From AC-32 sp963766375 (lineage in GTDB: Bacteria > Actinomycetota > Thermoleophilia > Gaiellales > Gaiellaceae), in contig CAVXZG010000006.1 of the NCBI GenBank assembly GCA_963766375.1, forward strand, positions 287,846 through 351,845: 64,000 nt of DNA, written 5' to 3'. The position numbers and the translations under genes were made by a program. Below are positions 8,136-17,525 of this stretch, piece after piece (the stretch's first letter is position 1; every line of letters begins with the position of its first letter). The notes below the pieces were generated by a model, which was not told the origin of the DNA, did not search any database, and saw nothing but the letters and a program-made list of their open reading frames with translations.

Positions 8136-9986
8136 CTAGCCGCGTGCCGCGACAGCCGAGCCGACCAGAGCCCGCGCTGCCTCGACTATGTGGTCGGCGT
8201 CGATTCCCGCTGCGGCGAGCAGCTCCGCCGGCTTCCCGGAGCCGGGCATGTCGCGCACCGCCAGCCGAACCACGCGTGCAGGCGTCTCTCCGTCGGAGAG
8301 CGCCTCCAGCACCGCGTCCCCGATGCCGCCTTCGGACCAGTGATCCTCGACGGTCAGCACGCGCCCACCGGTCGCCTCGGCGGCCGCTCTGAGCGTCTCG
8401 CCGTCCACCGGCTTCACGGAGTAGAGGTCGATCACGCGCGCGGAGATGCCCTCGCTCTCCAGCTGCTCGGCCGCCTTCAGCGACTCGTGCAACGTGATCC
8501 CCGCGCCGACGATCGCGATGTCGTCGCCCTCGCGCAGGACGCGCGCTCCGCCGATCGGGAACTCCTCGTCGGCTGCGTAGACCACCGGCGTTGCCGCACG
8601 GGTCGTGCGCAGGAAGACGATCCCCTCGCGGTCGGCCATCTCCGCCACGAGCTTCGCCGTCTGGTTCGCGTCGCAGGGGTAGAGCACCGTCGAGCCGTGG
8701 ACGGCACGCATCATGGCGAGGTCCTCGAGCGCCATCTGCGAGGGCCCGTCCTCGCCGATCGACACACCGGCATGCGAGCCGCAGAGCCGGATGTTGGCCT
8801 GGCTGATCGCCGCCATGCGGACGAAGTCGTAGGCGCGGCTGAAGAACGCGGCGAACGTCGACGCGAACGGCACCCACTCGCGTACTTGCAGGCCGACCGC
8901 CGCAGCGACCAGCTGCTGCTCCGCGATGAACATCTCGAAGTAGCGCTCCGGATCGGCCTTGGCGAAGAGCTCGGCGTAGGTCGAGTTGCTGACCTCGCCG
9001 TCCAGCGCGACGACCTTGCCGTTGGCTGCGCCGACGGCAACGAGCGCCTCGCCGTACGCGAGCCGGGTCGCCACCTCCTCGCCGAGCTCCCAGGACGGCA
9101 GCTCGAGCGAGCGTTCCTCGAACGAGTGCGGCTCGCCCTCGAAGTCCGGCTTTGCAACCTCCACCTTGATATTGCGCTCGCCGCCGAGCTCCTCGATCGC
9201 CTGCTCTGGATCGTCGAGCGCCTTGCCGTGCCAGCCGGGCTGGTTCTCGACCGCCTTGACGCCCTTGCCCTTGATCGTCTTCGCGACGATCACGGTGGGC
9301 ACGCCTTCCGTGGAGATCGCCTCGGCGTACGCCTTGTTCACGGCCTCGACGTCGTGCCCGTCGATCTCGATCGCGAGCCAGCCGAAGGCACGGGCTCGAT
9401 CCGCGTACGAGTCGAGGTCCCAGCCGTGCATCGTCTCGCCGCGCTGCCCGAGCCGGTTGACGTCGATGATCGCCGTCAGGTTGTCGAGCTTGTAGTACGC
9501 CGCATGCTCGAAGGCCTCCCACATCGAGCCCTCGGCCATCTCGCTGTCGCCGCAGAGCGCCCAGACGCGGTACGGCAGCTGGTCGAGCTTCTTCCCGGCG
9601 AGCGCGATGCCGACGCAGAAGGGCAGGCCCTGGCCGAGCGACCCGGTGGCGACGTCCACCCACGGGATCTCGGGCGTCGGGTGCCCCTGGAGCCGGCTGC
9701 CGAACTTCCGGAAGGTGAGGAGCTCCTCGTCGGTGACCGCGCCGGCCGCCTTGTACATCGAGTAGAGCAGGGGAGACGCGTGTCCCTTGGAGAAGACGAG
9801 GTGGTCATTCCGCGGGTCGTCGGGCGAATCGAAGTCGTAGTGGAGGTACTTCGCCATCAGCACGGCCATCAGGTCGGCCGCCGACATCGACGAGGTGGGG
9901 TGGCCCGACTTGGTTACAGCAACGCTGCGGATGGAATCGACGCGCAGCTGCTGTCCCAGTTCCCGCCAGAGCTCGGTGTCGTTCAT
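8136..9986 (-). CDS. tkt: Transketolase
   Basis: Thiamine-diphosphate enzyme that transfers two-carbon units between sugar phosphates in the non-oxidative pentose phosphate pathway. At 616 residues it matches the short form of the family. Visible: the start region SGHPTSSMSAADLMAVL, the ThDP/metal motif GDSEMAEGSMWEAFEHAAYY followed by AIIDVNRLGQRG, the pyrimidine-binding domain (CGSHAGVSIGEDGPSQMALE) and a C-terminal domain with VEDHWSEGG. It is divergent from rpiB (51 bases apart), so pentose phosphate genes are transcribed outward in both directions from this gap. Confidence 0.95.
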   Translation of the reverse strand: MNDTELWRELGQQLRVDSIRSVAVTKSGHPTSSMSAADLMAVLMAKYLHYDFDSPDDPRNDHLVFSKGHASPLLYSMYKAAGAVTDEELLTFRKFGSRLQGHPTPEIPWVDVATGSLGQGLPFCVGIALAGKKLDQLPYRVWALCGDSEMAEGSMWEAFEHAAYYKLDNLTAIIDVNRLGQRGETMHGWDLDSYADRARAFGWLAIEIDGHDVEAVNKAYAEAISTEGVPTVIVAKTIKGKGVKAVENQPGWHGKALDDPEQAIEELGGERNIKVEVAKPDFEGEPHSFEERSLELPSWELGEEVATRLAYGEALVAVGAANGKVVALDGEVSNSTYAELFAKADPERYFEMFIAEQQLVAAAVGLQVREWVPFASTFAAFFSRAYDFVRMAAISQANIRLCGSHAGVSIGEDGPSQMALEDLAMMRAVHGSTVLYPCDANQTAKLVAEMADREGIVFLRTTRAATPVVYAADEEFPIGGARVLREGDDIAIVGAGITLHESLKAAEQLESEGISARVIDLYSVKPVDGETLRAAAEATGGRVLTVEDHWSEGGIGDAVLEALSDGETPARVVRLAVRDMPGSGKPAELLAAAGIDADHIVEAARALVGSAVAARG

Positions 9987-10036
9987 GCGGCCGGACCTCC
10001 CTTGGATAACGACTCCCGGGTAACGTAACGGTCCTG

Positions 10037-10495
10037 ATGAAAGTCGCGGTCGCCTTCGACCATCGCGGCGTCAAGCTCCGCGAGCGGCTGCTGGCGGAAG
10101 TGGCTGCGCTCGGCCACGAGACGGTCGATCTGGGCACGGACAAGCCGGCGCCGCGGATCGACTATCCGGACAAGGCGCGTGAGGTCGGCGAGGCGATTCG
10201 GAGCGGCGATGCCGAGCGGGCCGTGCTGGTCTGCGGGTCGGGCGTCGGTGCTTCCGTCGCTGCGAACAAGCTTGCGGGGATCCGTGCTGCGATCTGCCAC
10301 GACACCTACTCAGCGCACCAGGGCGTCGAGCACGACGACATGAACGTGCTCTGCCTGGGCTCGGAGGTGGTGGGGCCCGAACTGGCCGCCGAGCTGACCC
10401 GGGCCTTCCTCACCGCCCGCTTCGACGGCGGGGAGCGCTACCTGCGCCGGCTTGAAAAGATCGAAGAGATGGAAAAGGAGACAACGTATGGCTAA
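10037..10495 (+). CDS. rpiB: Ribose-5-phosphate isomerase B
   Basis: Interconverts ribose 5-phosphate and ribulose 5-phosphate. The 152-residue protein shows the RpiB/LacAB pattern: N-terminal VAFDHRGVKLRERL, catalytic Cys loop VCGSGVGASVAANKLAGIRA, and CHDTYSAHQGVEHDDMNVLC with the conserved His/Asn. Its last eight bases overlap the start of tal, and a GGAG site for tal lies inside rpiB, so the two are translationally coupled. First gene of the plus-strand pentose phosphate run. Confidence 0.93.
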   Translation: MKVAVAFDHRGVKLRERLLAEVAALGHETVDLGTDKPAPRIDYPDKAREVGEAIRSGDAERAVLVCGSGVGASVAANKLAGIRAAICHDTYSAHQGVEHDDMNVLCLGSEVVGPELAAELTRAFLTARFDGGERYLRRLEKIEEMEKETTYG

Positions 10496-11594
10496 ATCAC
10501 GCCTGCACCAGCTGTCGGAGCTCGGCCAGAGCGTCTGGATCGACTACCTCTCGCGGCACCTGATTCGCAGCGGGGAGCTCGCGCGGATGATGGAGGAGGA
10601 CGCCGTCGTCGGCGTCACCTCGAACCCGACGATCTTCCAGAAGGCGATCGCGGAGGGCGACGCCTACGACGAGCAGCTGCGCGAGGTGCTCAGCGAAGAG
10701 GACGACCCGAAGGAGGTCTTCCTCAGGCTTGCGATCAAGGACGTCCAGGACGCGTGCGACCTGCTCCGCCCGGTCTGGGACGGGGGCGCCGGCCAGGACG
10801 GGTACGTCTCGATCGAGGTCGACCCGAACCTCGCCTACGACACCGAGGGGACGATCGCCGAGGCGCAGCGGCTGCACGAGCTCGTCGACCGGCCGAACTG
10901 CTTCGTGAAGATCCCGGCGACCGAGCCCGGGCTGCCGGCGATCGAGGAGATGATCGCCCGCGGCCGCAGCATCAACGTGACGCTGATCTTCTCGCTCGAG
11001 CGCTACGCCGAGGTCGTCGAGGCCTTCCAGCGCGGGCTCGAGCGGCTCGTCGCAAGCGGCGGCGACCCCGGTCCTGTCGCCTCGGTCGCGAGCTTCTTCG
11101 TCTCGCGCGTGGACACCGAGGCCGACAAGCGGCTCGAGGAGCTCGGCGCGCCGGATGAGCTGAAGGGCAAGCTGGCGATCGCCAACGCCAAGCTCGCCTA
11201 CCAGCGCTACGAGGAGCTTCACTCGGGAGAGCGCTGGGAGGCGCTCGCCGCCAAGGGCGCGCGCACGCAGCGCTGCCTCTGGGCGTCGACCTCGACCAAG
11301 AACCCTGCGTACCGGGACGTGATGTACGTCGAGGAGCTGATCGGGCCGGCGACCGTGGACACGATGCCGGAGGAGACGATCCGCGCCTTCCAGGATCACG
11401 GCGAGGTGGCGCTGACGCTGGAGCGCGACATCGACGAGGCGCGCCGCGTCTTCGAGCGGATCGCGGAGGCCGGCGTGGACTACGACGACGTGGTCGCCGT
11501 GCTCGAAAAGGAGGGCGTCGACAAGTTCTCCGACTCCTTCAAGGAGCTGCTCGAAGGAGTGCGGGCCAAGCGCGGCGAGCTGGTCTCGGCCTGA
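10488..11594 (+). CDS. tal: Transaldolase
   Basis: Transfers dihydroxyacetone units between sugar phosphates (class I aldolase mechanism, Schiff-base Lys). The 368-residue protein has GVTSNPTIFQKAI near the N-terminus, the catalytic Lys in CFVKIPATEPGLPAIEEM, and SINVTLIFSLERYAEVVEAF. Length and motifs fit the long transaldolase type used by actinobacteria and cyanobacteria. The ATG at 10488 is preferred over one 12 codons upstream because AAAGGAG sits at the right distance. In some bacteria transaldolase is fused to phosphoglucose isomerase; here a broken hydrolase gene lies between the two. Confidence 0.95.
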   Translation: MAKSRLHQLSELGQSVWIDYLSRHLIRSGELARMMEEDAVVGVTSNPTIFQKAIAEGDAYDEQLREVLSEEDDPKEVFLRLAIKDVQDACDLLRPVWDGGAGQDGYVSIEVDPNLAYDTEGTIAEAQRLHELVDRPNCFVKIPATEPGLPAIEEMIARGRSINVTLIFSLERYAEVVEAFQRGLERLVASGGDPGPVASVASFFVSRVDTEADKRLEELGAPDELKGKLAIANAKLAYQRYEELHSGERWEALAAKGARTQRCLWASTSTKNPAYRDVMYVEELIGPATVDTMPEETIRAFQDHGEVALTLERDIDEARRVFERIAEAGVDYDDVVAVLEKEGVDKFSDSFKELLEGVRAKRGELVSA

Positions 11595-12390
11595 ACGTCA
11601 CGGCCTCGGATCTCTACGTCGAGGCCGCCGGGGAGGGCCCGGCGGTCGTACTGATCCACGAAGGGATCTGCGACAGCCGGATGTGGGACCCGCAGTGGGA
11701 GACGTTCTCCCGTTCACATCGGGTCGTTCGCTACGACCAGCGTGGATTCGGGCGCTCGCCGATCGGGCCGGGCCGCTTCTCGAACGCCCGTGACCTGCTC
11801 GACCTGATCGAGCAGCAGGCTGCTGGAGAGCGTGGCGCTCGTCGGCGTCTCGATGGGGGGCCGGATCGCGCTCGAGGTCTCCCTCGCACGCCCCGAGCTC
11901 ATCGAAGCACTCGTCCTGGTCGGTGCCGGGCTGCCCGGGCACGAATGGTCGGCGGAGATGAAGGCGGCGGACGAAGCGGAGCAGGCGGCCCTGGCGCGAG
12001 GCGATCTCGACGAGGCGGTCGAGGTGACCCTTCGCACCTGGGTCGACGGCCCCCGGAGGCGCCCCGAAGACGTCGATCCGGAGGTGCGGGCACGCGTCGC
12101 CGAGATGCAGCGGCGCGCGTACGAGCTGCAGCTGCCCGGTCTGGGAGACGGCCGAGGAAGAGCCGCTCGTGGGAGACCTGGCGGAGCGGATCGGCGAGGT
12201 TGGCGCTCCGACGCTTGTTCTCGTCGGCGAGGAGGACGTGCCGGACATGCACGAGATCGCCGACCGGCTCGAGCGCGAGCTCCCGAACGCTCGCCGCGCG
12301 TCGATCGCGGATACCGCGCACGTTCCCAGCCTCGAGCGTCCGCGCGAGTTCGACCAGCTCGTGCTCCCGTTCCTCCAGTCGGCGCAGTGA
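11591..12390 (+). pseudogene. Alpha/beta-hydrolase with two frameshifts
   Basis: Three frames together make a standard alpha/beta-hydrolase. The first reads VVLIHEGICDSRMWDPQW and VVRYDQRGFGRSP (oxyanion loop and strand 4). After a shift near 11818 the nucleophile elbow ESVALVGVSMGGRIALEV appears (Ser in GVSMGG). After a second shift near 12139 comes the acid/His part, GAPTLVLVGEEDVPDM and TAHVPSLERPREF. The stop TGA overlaps the GTG of pgi. It sits inside the tal-pgi interval, directly after the tal stop; no normal start codon is obvious (CTG at 11591 would fit). Either a decayed gene or a good gene with two sequence errors. A lactonase role in the pathway is possible but not shown. Confidence 0.65.
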
Positions 12391-13757
12391 CAGCCGTCGC
12401 CCCCGCAGAGGTGGTCGAGCGCATCTGGGCTCGCGACGCCACGCTCTGGACCGGGCGCGACGAGGCGAAGTGGCTCGGCTGGCTCGACGAGCCGATGCGC
12501 ATGCGCAGCCGCGTCGGCGACCTGCTCCGGTTCATCGAGGACCTGGCCGCGCCCGGGATCATCGACACCTTCGTCCTGCTCGGGATGGGCGGGTCGAGCC
12601 TCGCGCCGGAGGTGTTCAGGCGCACGTTCGAGTACGACAGCTTTCGGGTGCTCGACACGACGCACCCCGCAGCGCTGCGCGACGCCACGGAGACACTCGA
12701 CTTCGACGCAACGCTCTTCATCGCCGCCTCCAAGTCCGGCACGACGCTCGAGACGCGCTGCCACCTCGACTACTTCTGGGACAAGGCCGGCAAGCGCGGG
12801 GAGTTCTTCGCGGCGATCACCGACCCAGGCTCGGAGCTCGAGACGCTGGCCCGCGAGCGTGACTTCGTCGGCGTCTTCGACGGCGAGCCGACGATCGGCG
12901 GCCGGTACTCGGCGCTGTCGGTCTTCGGCCTCGTCCCGGCCGCGCTGATGGGCGTCGACCTGGAGCGCCTGCTGGAACGCGTGGAGGAGATGGTCGAGGC
13001 CTGCCACTCCCAGGAGGGGAACCCCGGCCTCGAGCTCGGGCTCGAGCTCGGCCGCGGCTGGCAGGACGGGCGCGACAAGGTGACGATCAACCCGAACACC
13101 GGCGGCTTCGGGCTCTGGGCAGAGCAGTTGCTGGCCGAGTCGACCGGCAAGGAGGGCAAGGGCCTGATCCCCGCGCCGGGAGAGCCGCCTGACGGGCCCG
13201 ACCGCCAGGCGCCAGAGGTTCGACTGCCTTCGCCGTACGAGCTCGGACAGGAGTTCTACCGCTGGGAGTTCGCGACCGCCGTGGCGGGCTCGATCCTCGA
13301 GATCAACCCCTTCGACCAGCCGAACGTGCAGGCGGCCAAGGACAAGACGAGCGAGGTCCTGGCCGCGGGCGGCGAGCCGGACGTGGAGCCGCGCGGCTCG
13401 CTGGACGAGCTTTTCGCGCAGGCGCAGCCGGGCGACTACGTCGCGATCCAGGCCTTCATCGACCCGACGCGCGAGGCGGAGCTCGAACCGCTGATCGAGC
13501 GCGCGCGCGCCGAGACCGGCTGCGTGGTCACGCACAACCTCGGTCCGCGGTATCTCCACTCGACCGGCCAGCTGCACAAGGGCGGCCCCAACACCGGCCT
13601 CTTCGTCCAGGTGGTGGATGATCCCGGCAAGGAGGTGTCGATCCCCGGCAAGAAGTTCGGTTTCCGGCGCCTGATCCAGGCGCAGGCCGCCGGCGATTTC
13701 GCCTCGCTCGAGGAGCGAGGCAGGAGAATCGTGCGAGTGAGATTGGAGGATCTGTAG
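12387..13757 (+). CDS. pgi: Glucose-6-phosphate isomerase
   Basis: Interconverts glucose 6-phosphate and fructose 6-phosphate. The 456-residue protein carries the PGI sugar-isomerase motifs LGMGGSSLAPEV, AASKSGTTLETRCHL, TDPGSELETLARE and NPNTGGFGLWAEQLLAEST. The C-terminal part (CVVTHNLGPRYLHSTGQLHK) contains the family's late His/Lys region. The GTG at 12387 overlaps the hydrolase stop as GTGA. The open frame runs further upstream through the hydrolase, but that stretch belongs to the other gene. It is shorter than the about 550-residue E. coli enzyme and matches the form otherwise found fused to transaldolase. Confidence 0.93.
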   Translation: MTAVAPAEVVERIWARDATLWTGRDEAKWLGWLDEPMRMRSRVGDLLRFIEDLAAPGIIDTFVLLGMGGSSLAPEVFRRTFEYDSFRVLDTTHPAALRDATETLDFDATLFIAASKSGTTLETRCHLDYFWDKAGKRGEFFAAITDPGSELETLARERDFVGVFDGEPTIGGRYSALSVFGLVPAALMGVDLERLLERVEEMVEACHSQEGNPGLELGLELGRGWQDGRDKVTINPNTGGFGLWAEQLLAESTGKEGKGLIPAPGEPPDGPDRQAPEVRLPSPYELGQEFYRWEFATAVAGSILEINPFDQPNVQAAKDKTSEVLAAGGEPDVEPRGSLDELFAQAQPGDYVAIQAFIDPTREAELEPLIERARAETGCVVTHNLGPRYLHSTGQLHKGGPNTGLFVQVVDDPGKEVSIPGKKFGFRRLIQAQAAGDFASLEERGRRIVRVRLEDL

Positions 13758-13759
13758 CG

Positions 13760-14635
13760 ATGCAGCTCGGAATGGTCGGTCTCGGACGGATGGGCTCGGG
13801 GATGACCGGGCGGCTGCAACAGGACGGGCACGAGATCAAGACGTACGACCCGCAGGTCGAGTCCACCGCAGGCTCGCTCGAGGAGCTGGCGTCTCAGCTA
13901 GAGGCCCCGCGCGCCGTCTGGCTGATGATCCCCGCCGGGAAGATCACCGAGGATGCGTTCCAGGAGCTGCTCGGGATCCTCGAGCCCGGCGACACGATCG
14001 TGGACGGGGGCAACTCGAACTTCCGCGACTCCCAGCGGCGGCACGCGGAGGCGGCGGAGCGCAACCTCCACTTCGTCGATTCCGGCGTCTCGGGCGGCAT
14101 CTGGGGCATCAAGGTCGGCTTCTGCCTGATGGTCGGCGGCGACGACGAGCCGGTGCAGCGGCTGGAGCCCATCTTCAAGAGTCTCGCGCCTCCGGACGGC
14201 TACTCGCACGTCGGCCCCTCCGGCGCCGGGCACTTCGTGAAGATGGTGCACAACGGGATCGAGTACGGCCTGATGCAGGCCTACGGCGAGGGCTTCGAGG
14301 TCATGCACGCCTCCGAGTTCGAGCTCGACCTGCACGAGATCGCCGGAATCTGGCGCTATGGCTCGGTCGTGCGCAGCTGGCTGCTCGAGCTTCTCCACGA
14401 CGCCTTCGAGCAGGACGGCAAGGACCTGGAGAAGATCGAGGGCTACGTCGAGGACTCGGGCGAAGGGCGCTGGACGATCTTCGAGGCGATCAACGAGAGC
14501 GTGCCGGCCCCGGCGATCAGCGCCGCCCTTTACGCGCGCTTCGCCTCGCGCCAGGACGAGTCGTTCGCGGCCAAGGTCGCCGCGGCGCTGCGCAACCAGT
14601 TCGGCGGCCACGCGGTCAAGCCGGCGGAGAAGTAA
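13760..14635 (+). CDS. gnd: 6-phosphogluconate dehydrogenase, decarboxylating (short form)
   Basis: Oxidises 6-phosphogluconate to ribulose 5-phosphate and CO2. At 291 residues it is the short, often NAD-preferring form rather than the 470-residue enzyme. Features: N-terminal GMVGLGRMGSGMTGRLQQDG (GxGxMG nucleotide fold), VDGGNSNFRDSQRRHAEA, the substrate motif FVDSGVSGGIWGIKVGFCLM, and the catalytic Lys in GAGHFVKMVHNGIEYG. Starts two bases after the pgi stop; its TAA overlaps the zwf ATG by one base. Confidence 0.94.
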   Translation: MQLGMVGLGRMGSGMTGRLQQDGHEIKTYDPQVESTAGSLEELASQLEAPRAVWLMIPAGKITEDAFQELLGILEPGDTIVDGGNSNFRDSQRRHAEAAERNLHFVDSGVSGGIWGIKVGFCLMVGGDDEPVQRLEPIFKSLAPPDGYSHVGPSGAGHFVKMVHNGIEYGLMQAYGEGFEVMHASEFELDLHEIAGIWRYGSVVRSWLLELLHDAFEQDGKDLEKIEGYVEDSGEGRWTIFEAINESVPAPAISAALYARFASRQDESFAAKVAAALRNQFGGHAVKPAEK

Positions 14636-16143
14636 TGGCGGTCGCAGTCGAGAACCCGTTGCTCGAGGGCTTGTCGATGCGGCGCACACCCGATCCGTGC
14701 GCGTTCGTGATCTTCGGCGCGTCGGGCGACCTCACCCGGCGCAAGCTCTTCCCTGCGCTCTACTCGCTCGCGCTGCGTCGCCTGCTCCCCGAGAACTTCG
14801 CGATCGTCGGCGTCGCGCGAACCGAGGAGACCGACGACGCGTTTCGCGACCGGATGAAGCACGCCGTGCAGGAGTTCGGGCGCGACAAGTTCGACGACGA
14901 GGTCTGGCACGGACTCGCTGAGGGGATGCGCTACCTCGCGACCGACTTCGCCGACGAGGCGGGCCAGGACCGCGTCGTCCAGGCCCTGAACGAGCTCGAC
15001 GAGAAGCGGGGCACCGCCGGCAACCGCGTCTACTACCTGGCCGTCCCGCCGAATGCCTTGAGCGTGCTGGTGCAGGCGCTCGGCAAGCGCCGTTCCACGA
15101 ACGGCTGGACCCGCGTGGTCGTCGAGAAGCCGTTTGGGCGCGACCTCGAGTCTGCCAAGGCGCTGAACGCCGAGCTGCTGCGCGACTTCGACGAGAGCGA
15201 GATCTTCCGGATCGACCACTACCTCGGCAAGGAGACCGTGCAGAACCTGCTCGCTCTGCGCTTCGCGAACGGGATCTTCGAGCCGATCTGGAACCGCCAG
15301 TTCGTCGATCACATCCAGATCACCGTCGCCGAGACGATCGGCATCGAGGGGCGGGCCGCCTTCTATGAGCAGGCCGGCGCGATTCGCGACGTCGTCCAGA
15401 ACCACATGCTCCAGCTCGTCGCGCTGACCGCCATGGAGCCGCCGATCGACTTCACGGCCGATTCGGTCCGGAACGAGAAGGTGAAGGTGCTTCGCGCGCT
15501 GCACACGCCCGGCCCCAAGCACGTCGTCCGCGGCCAGTACGGCCGCGGGTACATCGAGGGCGAGGAGGTGCCGGGCTACCGCGAGGAGGAAGGCGTTGAT
15601 CCGGGCTCGATGACGGAGACCTACGTGGCCGCGAAGCTCTACGTCGACAACTGGCGCTGGGCCGACACCCCGTTTTACATCCGCGTCGGCAAGCGGCTGG
15701 CCCGCCGCGAGACGACGATCGCGATCGAGTTCAAGCGGGCGCCGCACCCGCCGTTCGAGGAGACCGACTCGGAGAGCCTGCGCCCGAACGTGCTCGTCGT
15801 GCACATTCAGCCGGACGAAGGCGTCTCGCTCGAGTTCGCGGCGAAGGTGCCCGGCCAGGGGATAACGTTGCGCACGGTTCACATGGACTTCCTCTACGGC
15901 GGCACCTTCCGCACGGGGATACCGGAGGCCTACGAGCGGCTGATTCTCGATTGCCTGCTCGGTGACGCCACGCTCTTCACACGGGCTGACGAGGTCGAGG
16001 AGCAGTGGTCGCTCGTGGACTCGATCACCGCGCTCTGGAAGCGAGACCGGCCCTCGTTCCCGAACTACGCGGCCGGAACCTGGGGGCCGGCGGCGGCGAA
16101 CGAGCTCGCGCGCCGGGACGGACGCGAATGGCGACAGCACTAG
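14635..16143 (+). CDS. zwf: Glucose-6-phosphate 1-dehydrogenase
   Basis: First enzyme of the oxidative pentose phosphate pathway, producing 6-phosphogluconolactone and NADPH. The 502-residue protein has the N-terminal dinucleotide fold FVIFGASGDLTRRKLFPAL, the EKPFGRDL motif, and the active-site signature RIDHYLGKETVQNLLALRF with the catalytic His. Further on, PFYIRVGKRLARR fits the beta+alpha domain. One-base overlap with gnd and a 16-base overlap with opcA show tight co-translation. Confidence 0.96.
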   Translation: MAVAVENPLLEGLSMRRTPDPCAFVIFGASGDLTRRKLFPALYSLALRRLLPENFAIVGVARTEETDDAFRDRMKHAVQEFGRDKFDDEVWHGLAEGMRYLATDFADEAGQDRVVQALNELDEKRGTAGNRVYYLAVPPNALSVLVQALGKRRSTNGWTRVVVEKPFGRDLESAKALNAELLRDFDESEIFRIDHYLGKETVQNLLALRFANGIFEPIWNRQFVDHIQITVAETIGIEGRAAFYEQAGAIRDVVQNHMLQLVALTAMEPPIDFTADSVRNEKVKVLRALHTPGPKHVVRGQYGRGYIEGEEVPGYREEEGVDPGSMTETYVAAKLYVDNWRWADTPFYIRVGKRLARRETTIAIEFKRAPHPPFEETDSESLRPNVLVVHIQPDEGVSLEFAAKVPGQGITLRTVHMDFLYGGTFRTGIPEAYERLILDCLLGDATLFTRADEVEEQWSLVDSITALWKRDRPSFPNYAAGTWGPAAANELARRDGREWRQH

Positions 16144-16976
16144 GCTCGATCGGCGAGATCGAGCGCGAGCTCGCCGAGCGGCGCTTCGACCACGAGGACG
16201 GTCAGCCGTACCAGCGGACGAGCGTCATGACGCACATCGCTTGGGTCCCCGAGGCGTGGGTCGAGGCCGCCGAGGACGTGCTCGCCGGCCTCGCCGAGCG
16301 ACACCCATCGCGGACGATCGTGCTCGTGCCGGACCCGGACGCGGAGGACGGCATCGAGGCGCGAGTCGATGTCGAAACGTTCGCGGCCGGCGAGGGCAGG
16401 GACGTCTGCACGGAGACGATCCGCCTCCGGCTCGGAGGGAAGCGCGCGCAAGTGCCCGCGAGCGTCGTTCAGCCGTTGCTCCTGCCCGACATCCCGGTCT
16501 TCCTGCGCTGGCGCGGCCTGCCGCCGTTCGGCGAGCCGCCCTTCGAAGGGCTCGTGGACGTGGTCGACCGGATGATCGTCGACAGCACCGAATGGCCTGA
16601 CCTGCCCGCGCCCTACGCCCAGCTCGCGGAGGTCTTCGACCGCGTGATGGTCTCCGACATCGCGTGGGCCCGGACGAGCCGCTGGCGGCCCCAGCTCGCC
16701 TCGCTCTGGCCGGCGATCGCAACGGTGAAGCGCATCAAGGTCACGGGGACCGAGGCGCAGGCCTACCTGCTCGCCGGCTGGCTGCGCTCGCGGCTCGATC
16801 GGGAGATCGCGCTCGAGCACGAGCCGTCCGACCGGCTGGTCAGCGTCGAGGTGGATGGCGAGCCGGCCCCCTTCCCGCCGGGCGATCCGCCCGATCCCGC
16901 CGACCTCCTCAGCGACGAGCTCGACCGCTTTACCCGCGACCCGGTGTACGAGGACGCCGTCCGGTCGGCAGCGTGA
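16128..16976 (+). CDS. opcA: Glucose-6-phosphate dehydrogenase assembly protein OpcA
   Basis: A 282-residue protein that in cyanobacteria and actinobacteria binds G6PDH and is needed for its full or redox-controlled activity. Recognised by position right after zwf and by the family pattern TSVMTHIAWVPEAW, SRTIVLVPDPDAEDGIEARV, PLLLPDIPVFLRWRGLPPFG and VVDRMIVDSTEW. No catalytic residues are expected. The ATG at 16128 lies within the end of zwf (16-base overlap); an upstream in-frame ATG inside zwf is rejected. Last gene of the pentose phosphate run. Confidence 0.9.
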   Translation: MATALGSIGEIERELAERRFDHEDGQPYQRTSVMTHIAWVPEAWVEAAEDVLAGLAERHPSRTIVLVPDPDAEDGIEARVDVETFAAGEGRDVCTETIRLRLGGKRAQVPASVVQPLLLPDIPVFLRWRGLPPFGEPPFEGLVDVVDRMIVDSTEWPDLPAPYAQLAEVFDRVMVSDIAWARTSRWRPQLASLWPAIATVKRIKVTGTEAQAYLLAGWLRSRLDREIALEHEPSDRLVSVEVDGEPAPFPPGDPPDPADLLSDELDRFTRDPVYEDAVRSAA

Positions 16977-17012
16977 TGTGACGCCGCAGGCCGGCTGCGG
17001 CGTATAGGTCTC

Positions 17013-17525
17013 GTGAAGGCGAAGGCGAGCGCGGAGGACTTCGCCGAGGCGGCGAGGCGCCACCTCGACGACGTGCATGCCTTCCTCGTGTACCTGACGG
17101 GAGACCGAGCCGTGGCCGAAGACTTGACAGCAGAGACGTTCGCCCGGGCGCTAGAGCGCTGGCACCGCTACGACCCCCGCCGTGGCGGGGCTCGCACGTG
17201 GCTCTGCCAGGTCGCCCGCTCGGCGGCGCTCGATCACTTCCGTGCCGAGGACCGGCGCCGCCGGCGCGAGGGCCGCTACGCGGTCGCCGAGTTGCGCGAG
17301 AGCGCGGAGCCCGTGTTCGGCGAGGGGCTGTCGCCGGCGCTGGAGCGCGCTCTCGCACAGCTGTCCGCCGCCGAGCGCGAGGTGGTCGCGCTACGGATCG
17401 TGCTCGAGCTGGACGGCGAGGGCGCCGCGCGCGTGCTCGGGATCAGCACGACCGCGTGCTCGACCCGCCTGAGCCGTGCCCTGGCCAAGCTGGAGAAGGA
17501 GGTGAGCGCAGGTGTCGCCGCTTGA
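17013..17525 (+). CDS. ECF-type RNA polymerase sigma factor
   Basis: A 170-residue sigma-70 family protein of ECF size. Region 2 runs FLVYLTGDRAVAEDLTAETF through ARTWLCQVARSAALDHFRAE; region 4 is LSAAEREVVALRIVLELDGE plus the helix-turn-helix AARVLGISTTACSTRLSRAL. It directs transcription of an unknown stress or surface regulon. The next gene overlaps by 14 bases and encodes a membrane protein, the usual sigma/anti-sigma arrangement. GTG start; TATAGG lies 4 bases before the start codon. Confidence 0.92.
   Translation: MKAKASAEDFAEAARRHLDDVHAFLVYLTGDRAVAEDLTAETFARALERWHRYDPRRGGARTWLCQVARSAALDHFRAEDRRRRREGRYAVAELRESAEPVFGEGLSPALERALAQLSAAEREVVALRIVLELDGEGAARVLGISTTACSTRLSRALAKLEKEVSAGVAA

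Noticed and set aside
11832..13757. Apparent hydrolase-PGI fusion protein
   Set aside because: The frame is open by chance; the hydrolase C-terminus is in another frame and stops at 12390, overlapping the pgi GTG.
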